The notes below the pieces were generated by a model. The model ran no database searches and had not been told where the DNA came from. It saw only the letters and a list, made by a program, of their open reading frames with translations. A DNA stretch of 64,000 nt, from the NCBI RefSeq assembly GCF_041860085.1, contig NZ_CP124747.1, positions 2,542,001 through 2,606,000 of the forward strand, read 5' to 3'. This DNA comes from Schlesneria sp. DSM 10557. Lineage in GTDB: Bacteria; Planctomycetota; Planctomycetia; Planctomycetales; Planctomycetaceae. Shown one piece after another: positions 1-7,817 of the stretch; the stretch's first letter is position 1; each line of letters opens with the position of its first letter. The position numbers and the translations under genes were made by a program.

Positions 1-1576
1 GGCTGGTTCGCTGCGGATAGAGGGCTTGAGAAATCTTGTACTCACCGGCTCCGGCCGAGATGCTCGCACCAACCCTGCCACGCGAGAACAGGTTTTTGAA
101 TGGGCTTTGGGCCGCATTCGTCACGGCAATTTTTCCCGAGTAAAGCCATGGCGGCACCAGAACACCATTACTTCCCCCCGCTGCCGCCGCCTGCAGTTCA
201 AAATCCCCGTCCAGATCATTCAGCGATCGTAAAATGGCCGACGGAACGGCTTGCTTCTGTCGCTCAAGACTGGCAGTGATTGCCCCCACGCGAGCATCGT
301 ATGCGCGCCACTGCGGAATCGACTCGGTCGGCGGCAGAAGCGGTACCATGGCCCGCACCTTCTGCTTTTGCTCAGATCCTGGGAAGGCATATCGACTGCT
401 GTCAAAAATCCCGTAAAGCGCGTAATAGTCCTGAATCGAGATCGGGTCGAATTTGTGATCGTGACAACGGGCACAGCCGAGGGTCAAACCAAGCACCGTC
501 TGGCCCAGATTATCGATTGTGTCCTGAATCGTCAGATGATGGTAGTTTTCCGAATCAAACCCGAATCGACGGGAAACAGCGAGATAGCCCGTTGCCGTGA
601 CCCTGTCCGAATAACGATCGGCAGATCCCTTCACCGCCAGAATATCCCCGGCAATCTGTTCCCGCAGGAACTCGTCGTAGGGCTTGTCTGCATTGAAAGA
701 GCTGACCACATAATTACGGTACCGCCAGGCATCCGTGACAGGATAGTCCGCCGTTTCTCCCGCCGTATCGGCATAACGGACCACATCCAGCCAGTGACGT
801 CCCCAACGCTCGCCGTAGGCAGGTGAGTCCAGCAGTCGATCAACCACCGTTTCCAGAGCCGTGGGAGACTCATCCTTTTCAAATGCGTCGATCTCCTCGG
901 GTGTCGGGGGAAGCCCGGTCAGGTCGTAGGTGATGCGACGGATGAGTGACAATCGGGAGGCGGGTTTTGCAGGTACGACGCCCACCGCTTCCTGACGTGC
1001 GCGGATGAAGCGGTCGAGATCCGAACGGACCCACCCCTCATCCTGAACGGCAGGAGGAACCGGCGCTTCGACGGGCTGAAATGCCCAGTGCTGAACCGAC
1101 TCAAATCTGGCGGACCCAGCGGGCCAGACAGCGCCATTGCTCACCCAACTGACGAAATCGGCAATCTGATCAGGACGAAGCCGCTTCTCTTTATCGGGAG
1201 GCATCGCAGAAACACCCTCGTGCCGCTGGATCGCCTGGATCAGCAAGCTTGCCTCGGGTTGCCCCGGAATAACGGCCGGTCCCGACTCGCCCCCTCGAAG
1301 CAGTGACTCACGAGAATCGACCCGTAACGTCCCCCCGGATTTCAACTCGCCATGACAGTCAAAACAGACGGTCAGCAAGACAGGGCGAATCTTGGCTTCA
1401 AAATGATCTTCTGCCTGATCGGCCAGAACGGGAACCTGCCGCCCGAAGTAGATCGCAAATACGGTCACGAACATGACGACGTGCGAGATGTCCGACCGTA
1501 CCCGCCCGTTCACACCAGGACCACCGTCAACTCCACCAGTACGTCTTAGACGGCTGACAACAAAACTCAACTTCAT
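1..1576 (-). CDS. PSCyt1/DUF1549 domain protein, N-terminal part (cut by left window edge)
   Basis: The frame is open from an ATG at 1576 to the window edge (525 codons, no stop). Residues 34-52 are a hydrophobic export segment. CFDCH (residues 71-75) is a heme-type CxxCH in the PSCyt1 domain, followed by the DUF1549 landmarks GERWGRHWLD and CARCHDHKFD, the latter a second CxxCH. These proteins are typical of planctomycetes, are probably exported, and usually have a C-terminal DUF1553 domain and a DUF1501 partner downstream, both outside this window. Their biochemical role is not established; a link to polysaccharide or sulfated-glycan use is often suggested from context. A longer signal-like leader of about 50 residues precedes the domain, so a later start is possible. 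Apparent ORFs on the other strand here are shadows. Confidence 0.9.
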   Translation of the reverse strand, partial: MKLSFVVSRLRRTGGVDGGPGVNGRVRSDISHVVMFVTVFAIYFGRQVPVLADQAEDHFEAKIRPVLLTVCFDCHGELKSGGTLRVDSRESLLRGGESGPAVIPGQPEASLLIQAIQRHEGVSAMPPDKEKRLRPDQIADFVSWVSNGAVWPAGSARFESVQHWAFQPVEAPVPPAVQDEGWVRSDLDRFIRARQEAVGVVPAKPASRLSLIRRITYDLTGLPPTPEEIDAFEKDESPTALETVVDRLLDSPAYGERWGRHWLDVVRYADTAGETADYPVTDAWRYRNYVVSSFNADKPYDEFLREQIAGDILAVKGSADRYSDRVTATGYLAVSRRFGFDSENYHHLTIQDTIDNLGQTVLGLTLGCARCHDHKFDPISIQDYYALYGIFDSSRYAFPGSEQKQKVRAMVPLLPPTESIPQWRAYDARVGAITASLERQKQAVPSAILRSLNDLDGDFELQAAAAGGSNGVLVPPWLYSGKIAVTNAAQSPFKNLFSRGRVGASISAGAGEYKISQALYPQRTS

Positions 1577-2136
1577 CTGTTCGTCTCGCTCAGTTCGCCC
1601 CGGACGGAAAGCATCAATGTCGGCAGCGACGTTAACTGCAGTTCGTCCCCTGCCCCTTCCCGGAACGAGTCCCATTCCAGGCACACATCAACACTCATGA
1701 GTATAACTCAAAGCCCTCCGGCTGGTAACCGCATGCGCTGCCCGAAAGACAACTCTTCTCCGATGAGCAGCATTTGTGGGGGGGGTAGCAGCATTTATGG
1801 TGGTAAGCGCACGGTGAAGTGCATCTTGAGCCGTGCTTCGGTCTGAGTGAGTTTTGTGACCCATCCAGAGTGGAGATGTCGCAGGTTGGTTTACAGGAAG
1901 CAACACGGGGAAAGCTGCCGCCCGAGCGCAGTTCTTCCTAAAAGTAGCCCTGTCGCTCCGAGCGCGTGATTTTTTCCCAATCGGCGCTCAGTTTTCCGCT
2001 TTTCACCGCTTTTTGATTTAGTCGCGTGTTGAATCCTCGGCTGCGTGGTTCAATCCATTGCCAATCCTCATATCTGCAGTCGACGTTACTCCATTTCGCT
2101 CAGATTGAGCGATTCCCTTTCGATTCCAATCCATTT
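1577..2136. other. Gene-free stretch with an IS66 end remnant
   Basis: I see no convincing gene between the PSCyt1 start and the IS1182 remnant. The only recognisable content is a fragment of an IS66 left end at about 1803-1900, listed separately. Confidence 0.6.
1803..1900 (+). mobile_element. IS66 left-end remnant
   Basis: About 95 bp match the left end of the intact IS66 at 19815: the terminal repeat GTAAGCGCACGGTGAAGT, then the sequence leading to the start of tnpA. Identity is high but with scattered substitutions (for example at the position of the GAGATGGCGAG stretch). The match stops near 1900, so no transposase remains. It marks a third, mostly deleted copy of the same IS. Confidence 0.8.
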
Positions 2137-2990
2137 TCAGGTCACTAATCCCAAGTTGATGAGTCGGAGAAGATTGAATGTGATCGCATACCACTCGACC
2201 ACCGTTTGGACTTTCTCCAACCCACGGACTCGGAACTGGGTGAGTCCTCGATTACGAAACTCGGCATTCACATATTCCGCGATCGATGGCCGTTGCTTAT
2301 ATCGCTGCTGGGCGGCTTCAGTTGCCATTCGTTGACGAAACGCAAAGCATTCATCGGTGTCGCATTTCTTTCTGGCAAACGGATCATTTCCTCGCTTCTT
2401 CATGGCCTTCTCACCATGCACGGGAGCGTGAACCTGGCTGCCTGCATTCTCCGTTTTCGTGATCTGATCATGGGTTACAAAACCATTGTCGACCAAGTAG
2501 TTCTGAGGAGCCTTACCATAGTTCGCGATGATTTGTGATTGCATGGGGAACATCTCCTGGCCATCGTTCCCTTTCTTTGTCACGTCTACTCCCACGATGA
2601 TACGTGAAGCTCCGTCTGTGGCGACCTGTACGTTATATGCGGGCCGAAATCCTCCATCTCCCATTTTCATTTTGCGAGCATCGGGATCGGTCGTGCTGCA
2701 ACGCGCTTCTTTAGGAGTCTCGACCTTGCCTCGGCGTCGCTGGTCTTGCTCCTTCTGCAGTTCGGCCACCTGTTTCAGTGCTTCTTCGGCCCGGGCCAAC
2801 TTGTCTCGGACGGCTCGTTCTTTCGCCGAGCTGGAACCTCGCGAAGTATCGTCGGAAACTTCGTTCTCCTCGAGAGCAGCGAGGTGAGCCTTCGCTTCCG
2901 CAATACGCTTTTCGATGGTCGGTTTGCGATGAAACGAACTGGAACCGGCACTGGCTCTCACTCGAACACCGTCTTGGGCCACGGTGTCCA
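2137..2990 (-). pseudogene. IS1182-family transposase, 5'-truncated
   Basis: This minus-strand frame encodes the C-terminal DDE part of an IS1182-type transposase. Visible landmarks are DPDARKMKMGDGGFRPAYNV, the catalytic-core region YLVDNGFVTH, and the conserved C-terminal RPSIAEYVNAEFRNRG. It ends at a stop at 2137. Reading upstream, the frame crosses into the inverted repeat of the IS5-type element at about 2991. The first roughly 20 codons of the open frame therefore belong to that IS, and the N-terminal DUF772 half of the transposase is missing. A lysine/glutamate-rich coiled-coil stretch precedes the DDE part. Non-functional. Confidence 0.85.
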
Positions 2991-3073
2991 GAGGCAGTTT
3001 CAAAACCTTTTTATTGCAATAACGACTCTGGCAGGCAATTTGCATACCGATAAGGGAGAAAGGAGTCCCTTAC

Positions 3074-3912
3074 ATGCGAATTACCCTGTCCATGTGGCCC
3101 CAGCGACGGCGGCCGAATACGACAGGGTCCAGGACGGTCCCAAAGTCTTTTCTCGATGATGCCCAGTGGAATTCAATCAAGGATCTGTTTGCGAACCCTC
3201 TTCCATCCCCGCTGGGAGGCCGACCACGAGTCGAGCCTCGACCGTGTCTGGAGGGAATTCTGTGGGTCCTGAAGAGCGGAGGACGATGGCAAGATTTACC
3301 AGAGCGATACCCCTCTCCTGCAACATGCTGGAGAAGGCTCAAGGAGTGGACGGAAAGAGGAATCATGGTGAAAACGTGGGAACGTCTCCTGAAGTCCCTT
3401 GATCGACAGAAGCGGCTGAACTGGTCGCAGGCAATGGGTGATGGCACCTTTTCGCCTGCAAAAAAGGGGGCGCCGAGGTTGGTAAGACCAAGAAAGGCAA
3501 AGGAACGAAACTCATGCTGATGACGGACGGTAACGGCGTCCCCATCTCGGGGTTCACCATTTCTGCACAGGTCGCCGAAGTCAACACGATCGAGACGCTG
3601 GTCGACATTCAAGTTGCTGGCCAGAGACCAGAGAGGCTGCTGTACGATAAGGCGGCCGATGCGGATTGGGTTCGTGACACACTCCAACTGCGAGGTATCG
3701 AGCAAATCACACCCCACCGAAAAGGCCGGAAGAAGCCGTCTCGACAAGACGGGCGAAGCCTGAGGAGATATGCGAGTCGCTGGAAAGTCGAACGCACGAT
3801 CAGCTGGTTAGGCTATCAGAGAAGACTTCTTGTCCGGCATGAATACTACCCGCATCTCTTCGAAGGTTTTTTCCACCTCGCCTGCCTAATGATATGCTTG
3901 AACCGGTTTTGA
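3074..3912 (+). CDS. IS5-family transposase made by -1 ribosomal frameshift (orfA+orfB)
   Basis: OrfA (3074-3520) begins with the IS5 N-terminal helix-turn-helix region (FLDDAQWNSIKDLF, GILWVLKSGGRWQDLPERY) and reaches the first catalytic aspartate in MGDGTF. OrfB (open from upstream, ATG at 3514, stop 3912) continues with MLMTDGNGVPI, the second aspartate region LLYDKAADADW, and the glutamate region RWKVERTISWLGYQRRL. The heptamer A_AAA_AAG at 3460-3466 is in the zero frame of orfA. Slipping back one base there reads straight into orfB with the family sequence GGAEVGKTKKGKGTKLMLM. This is a standard way for IS5/IS427 elements to express the full DDE enzyme. Both frames look intact, so the element may be active. 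Confidence 0.85.
3460..3466 (+). promoter_or_regulatory. -1 frameshift slippery heptamer A_AAA_AAG
   Basis: The heptamer lies in the orfA reading frame (codons GCA AAA AAG), and the -1 frame from 3466 is open through to 3912. It is followed by a run of five Gs and GC-rich sequence that could slow the ribosome. Confidence 0.75.
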
Positions 3913-4168
3913 AACTGCTTCTAGCCTCCACTGCTCGAATGATTTCACACGGGTCAATCCCGAAGGCTCGGCAAAACACCAGGAATTCCGCGACATCGAT
4001 GCGTCGCTCGCCAGATTCGCATTTTGAAATGAATGATTGAGGACGTCCCAATCGCGCCGCAGCTTCAATTTGCGTAAGCCCCGCGGCAATTCTGGCATTT
4101 TTCAATTCTGCCAAGAACCGAGCGTACGTCGGCGTGTAAAGCGACTTTGGGAGCCTATCCATAACCAT
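3800..4168 (-). pseudogene. XRE-family transcriptional regulator, 3' end replaced by IS sequence
   Basis: This is a small helix-turn-helix regulator that starts at the ATG at 4168 (a second ATG at 4162 is also possible). A classic XRE HTH spans residues 17-65, with GLTQIEAAARLGRPQSFISK as the core. The native reading ends at about residue 82 (EIIRAVEA). After that the frame runs through the inverted repeat of the IS5-type element and stops at 3800, adding about 40 foreign residues. Since such proteins often end shortly after this point, DNA binding may survive. It is divergent from the biosynthetic operon at 4343, with an inverted repeat just upstream of its start, so it is the likely local regulator. 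Confidence 0.75.
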
Positions 4169-4193
4169 GCGCGGATAGTAGAATCCCAAGTTG

Positions 4194-4216
4194 GAATATC
4201 CCGTTTTAGGATATTC
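4194..4216. promoter_or_regulatory. Perfect inverted repeat, candidate XRE operator
   Basis: GAATATCC (4194-4201) and GGATATTC (4209-4216) form an 8-bp perfect inverted repeat with a 7-bp spacer. It lies in the 174-bp intergenic region between the divergent XRE gene and the glycosyltransferase gene, 26 bp from the XRE start. Two half-sites facing each other fit a dimeric HTH protein; the assignment is inference. Confidence 0.5.
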
Positions 4217-4342
4217 GTGAGCGCACTCAGCCACCGACAATGTCGAGATACGCGTTTTTCTGATGGTCGCAGCCGCAGGGACAGATTCACTGCGAATTGA
4301 CTGCGCATCCAAACAACCTGGTGTCAAACGCAGGCTGATCAA

Positions 4343-5404
4343 ATGCAAAACTCTGATCTTATTGACTCTTTTCGGGACACGACCACAGGGAGTCACGTCG
4401 GAATACCTGTGTCGACGCGTGCGGGTAGAAATGGCGCGTCGGAATCTTCCACTGAACGGATGGTTTCGATCTGCGTGGCATGCTGTTCGAACGGAACAAT
4501 TCCACAATCCCTTCCGGTAATCATCAATGCGATCGGCTCAGCGGCATCCGTCAGGGCGGTCATACTTTCTGAAGCTAGGGTGCAACCGGATGAAAGTATC
4601 GAAATCTTGACAGTGCCACATGGAACGAAGTTGTCGAAAATCCGACATCTTTCCGATTCAATTGAGACTGACCTCTTCTGCATCTTTGATCCCGATCTCA
4701 CCGCCAATCAAGAGGCGTGCCGGACGATTTTCCAGCTTGCGATTGAGGCTTTTCGAACAGGTGAAGACGTCCTTTCGTTCGGCATTATTGAGGGAGCGGA
4801 TACCGGAACGCTTCTTGCCAAGGTGGTCGCGATCGACAAATGGTATTCCCACCGAATAATTCGGCGATGCCTGTGGGCATGTGGAATCGGTATCACCATA
4901 CCCGGACAGTTTTTTGTCATCTCTGCCAACCTTCTTGGTAACCTCGATCCGCAAATCGACTCTTACCTTGATGATCTCGTCATTGGATGGCTCGCTTGGA
5001 AGAAGGACGTTCGGGTCCAGCGTGTGGCAGTTGTCGTTGGACAAGAGCATCCGAGGAGTTGCTGGGCGAGTCTTCTCACGCAGCGAATTCGGTGGATGCG
5101 AGGGATCGCTTCACTTTTCGGTTGCCTCTCCAACAGCCCCGCCGCGATTGGCCTCCTGGTAGCTCATTGGATCGCCTACCACGGAATTCCGATCGCCGGA
5201 TTGGTTGGAACCGTCTGCTTAGCAGAGATCAACTTCGTTGCTGGTATTTGCGCGTTAGTCATCCTGGGGGCAGTCGTCTCCTTCTGCTCCGGTCGTTCAT
5301 TCCGGTCCGCTGCCGCGTTTCTGACTGTGTTCCCGGTGATTCATCTGTTTGCCACGGTGATGTGGTGGATTCCATTGAGCCGTACGACGCTGACGAGGAG
5401 ATGA
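4343..5404 (+). CDS. Family-2-like membrane glycosyltransferase
   Basis: 353 residues if the ATG at 4343 is used. The N-terminal 40 residues look unstructured and an ATG at 4460 is an alternative. The nucleotide-sugar fold begins around VSICVACC. A DxD-type motif, DPD (residues 117-119), a LDD acidic motif (209-211) and QRIRW (247-251, the Q-x-x-RW signature) match processive or membrane-bound GT2 enzymes such as hyaluronan or cellulose synthase relatives. Three hydrophobic segments follow (about 265-345), placing the catalytic domain at the cytoplasmic face of the membrane. The stop overlaps the start of the next gene (ATGA), so the two are translationally coupled. It probably adds a sugar to, or builds a lipid-linked glycan for, the product of this operon; the acceptor is unknown. 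Confidence 0.75.
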   Translation: MQNSDLIDSFRDTTTGSHVGIPVSTRAGRNGASESSTERMVSICVACCSNGTIPQSLPVIINAIGSAASVRAVILSEARVQPDESIEILTVPHGTKLSKIRHLSDSIETDLFCIFDPDLTANQEACRTIFQLAIEAFRTGEDVLSFGIIEGADTGTLLAKVVAIDKWYSHRIIRRCLWACGIGITIPGQFFVISANLLGNLDPQIDSYLDDLVIGWLAWKKDVRVQRVAVVVGQEHPRSCWASLLTQRIRWMRGIASLFGCLSNSPAAIGLLVAHWIAYHGIPIAGLVGTVCLAEINFVAGICALVILGAVVSFCSGRSFRSAAAFLTVFPVIHLFATVMWWIPLSRTTLTRR

Positions 5405-6687
5405 CTGTGAAGACGGAATCACTGGCCAAAGCATATGTTTTGACACACGGTGTGCATTTCACACCGTCCGCGTTGCGTTTTGCGTCTCAAGTCAATGCGA
5501 AGCAGCAAAACGCCGTCTACAACCTTCCCGCGGCGGAAAAATCCAGAACTCATAAACACGACGAGACAATCACTTCACCCGCGTCTCGAAGTGAACAGCG
5601 ATTCAATCGACCGCAGGAGCTGTTTTTTACCGGAGATGACAAATACACCGTCTGTACATCAGCAGTAGCTCCCGTACCCGGCCGCGAGTGCGCCGTTGTT
5701 GACCTCTGCGATGACAGGTTGACTCTCGTGACTCCCTCGATTCCGGATATCGGCCGAAGGTTGAATCGGATCGAATTCGTCACGCGACCAAGCTACTACG
5801 ATAAACTCACTGCTACGGGCAGGTCGGTTCAGCGATGGGTCAGTGCGTGCGGCTACGACGAAATGAATATTTGGCCCTGGCACGATTGTGCGATCAGTCG
5901 AACGTGCAGCTTCTGCGGGATCAACGCCGTCGAAAAAAAGGCTGGGCGGAATCTGGATCTGATCCATGCAGTTGATATGCGGCGAGAAATTGATGTCGAC
6001 AGCTACTGGCTGACGGTCCGCGACGAGGTAGTGTCCGAAATCCTCCAGGCAGTCGATCTCGCAATTGATGATGACTGTTATCAGGACGAGATCCACCTCA
6101 TCCTCATTTCGGGGAACCTTGCCGACAATCAGTTGGATGCTCAAGCAAGGATCTATGCAGACTTGGCGAACGCAATTACCCGCCGACATCCAGCCCGCTT
6201 CGCTGAGGGGGCTGTTGCAGTGACTGCTCCACCTTCAGATCTCGGACTACTGCGAGTCATGCGTGAGAATGGAATCGAAGTCGGAGTTTTCAATCTCGAA
6301 GCCTTTTCGCCAAGTGCCTTCGAAAGCCACTGTCCCGGCAAGTGTCGGATCGGGAGGGATCGTTATCTGAAAACCCTTGAAGCGGGAGTTGATGTCTTCG
6401 GCTGGGGAAAAAGCTGGTGCAACTTCGTGCTGGGTTTGGAGTCTCCCACAGATTTGCTCGCTGGTTGCGAGTATCTGGCATCAAGAGGTGTGACCCCTGG
6501 TGCAAATGTGCTGCATCGTGACCACGGTGCCAGTTTGCGGCTCGATCCGCCGACGCCGGAAACAGTCGTCGATTTCTATCGGCAACTCGCGAATATCTGC
6601 CGCCGACACGAGCACCGTCCCTACTACTGTCAACTAGCCCTGCGAACGAGTCTCGCCAACGAAGCTTTTGCCGGTCGGTTGGATTGA
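5401..6687 (+). CDS. Radical SAM enzyme with atypical Cx5CxxC cluster motif
   Basis: 428 residues from the ATG at 5401, which overlaps the stop of the glycosyltransferase. The frame is open much further upstream, but that is antisense-like readthrough inside the previous gene. C163, C169 and C172 in CAISRTCSFC form a Cx5CxxC motif instead of the usual Cx3CxxC. A known family with that spacing is HmdB of [Fe]-hydrogenase cofactor synthesis, which is biotin-synthase-like. After the motif come barrel-like segments, including LILISGNLADNQLDAQAR and GVDVFGWGKSWCNFVLGLES. The N-terminal 160 residues are a family-specific extension. It should bind a 4Fe-4S cluster and cleave S-adenosylmethionine. 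The substrate is unknown; neighbours suggest it modifies a methylated, ligated small molecule. Family placement beyond radical SAM is inference. Confidence 0.75.
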   Translation: MTVKTESLAKAYVLTHGVHFTPSALRFASQVNAKQQNAVYNLPAAEKSRTHKHDETITSPASRSEQRFNRPQELFFTGDDKYTVCTSAVAPVPGRECAVVDLCDDRLTLVTPSIPDIGRRLNRIEFVTRPSYYDKLTATGRSVQRWVSACGYDEMNIWPWHDCAISRTCSFCGINAVEKKAGRNLDLIHAVDMRREIDVDSYWLTVRDEVVSEILQAVDLAIDDDCYQDEIHLILISGNLADNQLDAQARIYADLANAITRRHPARFAEGAVAVTAPPSDLGLLRVMRENGIEVGVFNLEAFSPSAFESHCPGKCRIGRDRYLKTLEAGVDVFGWGKSWCNFVLGLESPTDLLAGCEYLASRGVTPGANVLHRDHGASLRLDPPTPETVVDFYRQLANICRRHEHRPYYCQLALRTSLANEAFAGRLD

Positions 6688-6726
6688 GTTTCCCGCTCTG
6701 AATCAATCTTTATCGTTAGAAACGTC

Positions 6727-7815
6727 ATGCCCGATCGCCCCATAACCGGCCACGATGCTCAACTCTACATCAATCACGTTCAAGATCACGATCTTCAAAG
6801 AGATACGCAGTGGTTACTTGACGTAGGACGGTTCCCTGTCGGTTGCCGTGTGCTTGACATTGGTTGTGGTACGGGAGCCCTCGTTTCAGCACTGGTAACC
6901 GACGAAAACTTTGCCCGCTCAGTTATCGGGGTCGAATTGTCGCAACCGCTAGCCGACTTTGCCGCCAAAAAAGTCGTCGGCACGAATGGTTCCGTCTTCC
7001 ACGACGACTTCCTTTCGTGGACACCGCCGTACGGCTGGCAACCTGATACGTTGGTGATGTCCTATTTCTTGCACCATTGCGACAATCCCCAAGAACACCT
7101 CGAACGCGCGGCATCCATACTTCCTCACGGCGGTCGACTCTACGTCGTCGATCGGATCGCCATTGATCAGCCGTCGCTTGATACATTCCCTCGTTTCTGG
7201 GATGAGCGTTACCGTGCGGCACACGAGTGGTCAGAAGCAATGCCTCAACTCATGACGTTCGATGAACTTGTCGAGTCAGCCAATAGATCAGGCTTTGAAT
7301 TCGTTCGCAAACAGACATGTCCGCACGACAAGCGTATCGGAGCCGAGCGGTTTCCAAAGACGTTCCTGGAGTTTTGGCGATGCGAATCGGAGCGACACTT
7401 TCCAGCCGTGATGGTCGTCTCGCCGAATCATCGTGGCGTTGTCGATGAGATCGTGCAGTGTCTGGACAAAGCCGAACTGCGAGTCTCGCGGTTTCAATCT
7501 GTGATTTATTCCGACGAACTGATTCGCACGATTTATCGACACTGTCCGTGGCGAGAGGCGTTGATCCGGTTTGTTGGCGAAGTTTGTCGGGATCGGCGCG
7601 CGACCGCACTGTGGATATCAGGCGATCCGACCTCACCTGACTTGTTGTATCGACTGGGACAATTCAAGAAGCGCTATCGTGACCGCTGGCACAATATCAA
7701 TGGTCCGACGACCGCAAACGGCGTCAGAGCCATCATTCTTCCATTTCACGTCGCGGAGCCATACGAATCCGAGGCGCTAGCAAGCTTGATCGAAAAGTCG
7801 GGGAGCGGTTGTTGA
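6727..7815 (+). CDS. SAM methyltransferase fused to a nucleoside-diphosphate-kinase-like domain
   Basis: 362 residues; 39 bp after the radical SAM gene. Residues 35-200 are a class I methyltransferase: motif I is VLDIGCGTG (42-50), followed by an acidic residue at E70 and a SYFLHH motif region (112-117). Residues about 226-355 resemble the nucleoside diphosphate kinase fold: AVMVVSPNHRGVVDEIV at its start looks like the NDPK lysine-proline-aspartate strand, and FHVAEPYESEAL (340-351) resembles the catalytic H-G-S-D-x-x-E-S segment, with H341 in the histidine position. The resemblance is by eye and may reflect a non-catalytic domain. The protein is cytoplasmic. The methyltransferase call is firm, the C-terminal call tentative. 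It ends 2 bp before the most likely start of the next gene. Confidence 0.75.
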   Translation: MPDRPITGHDAQLYINHVQDHDLQRDTQWLLDVGRFPVGCRVLDIGCGTGALVSALVTDENFARSVIGVELSQPLADFAAKKVVGTNGSVFHDDFLSWTPPYGWQPDTLVMSYFLHHCDNPQEHLERAASILPHGGRLYVVDRIAIDQPSLDTFPRFWDERYRAAHEWSEAMPQLMTFDELVESANRSGFEFVRKQTCPHDKRIGAERFPKTFLEFWRCESERHFPAVMVVSPNHRGVVDEIVQCLDKAELRVSRFQSVIYSDELIRTIYRHCPWREALIRFVGEVCRDRRATALWISGDPTSPDLLYRLGQFKKRYRDRWHNINGPTTANGVRAIILPFHVAEPYESEALASLIEKSGSGC

Positions 7816-7817
7816 TC

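Larger units (their letters stand above)
2991..3921 (+). mobile_element. IS5-family element (IS427-like, two overlapping frames)
   Basis: The element is bounded by imperfect inverted repeats, GAGGCAGTTTCAAAACC at 2991-3007 and its complement (one mismatch) at 3905-3921, giving about 930 bp. It carries one transposase split in two frames joined by a -1 slippery site. The left flank is the interior of an IS1182 transposase and the right flank is the end of an XRE regulator gene. It therefore sits at a rearranged junction rather than inside a single interrupted gene. I could not define a target duplication. Confidence 0.8.

Noticed and set aside
1688-1906. 72-codon ORF on the minus strand
   Set aside because: Runs across the IS66 end remnant; its C-terminal part is simply the reverse of the IS terminal repeat.
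4987-5400. Long upstream extension of the radical SAM frame into the glycosyltransferase gene
   Set aside because: It is an overlapping frame of the GT gene; the ATG at 5401 with the ATGA overlap is the natural start.
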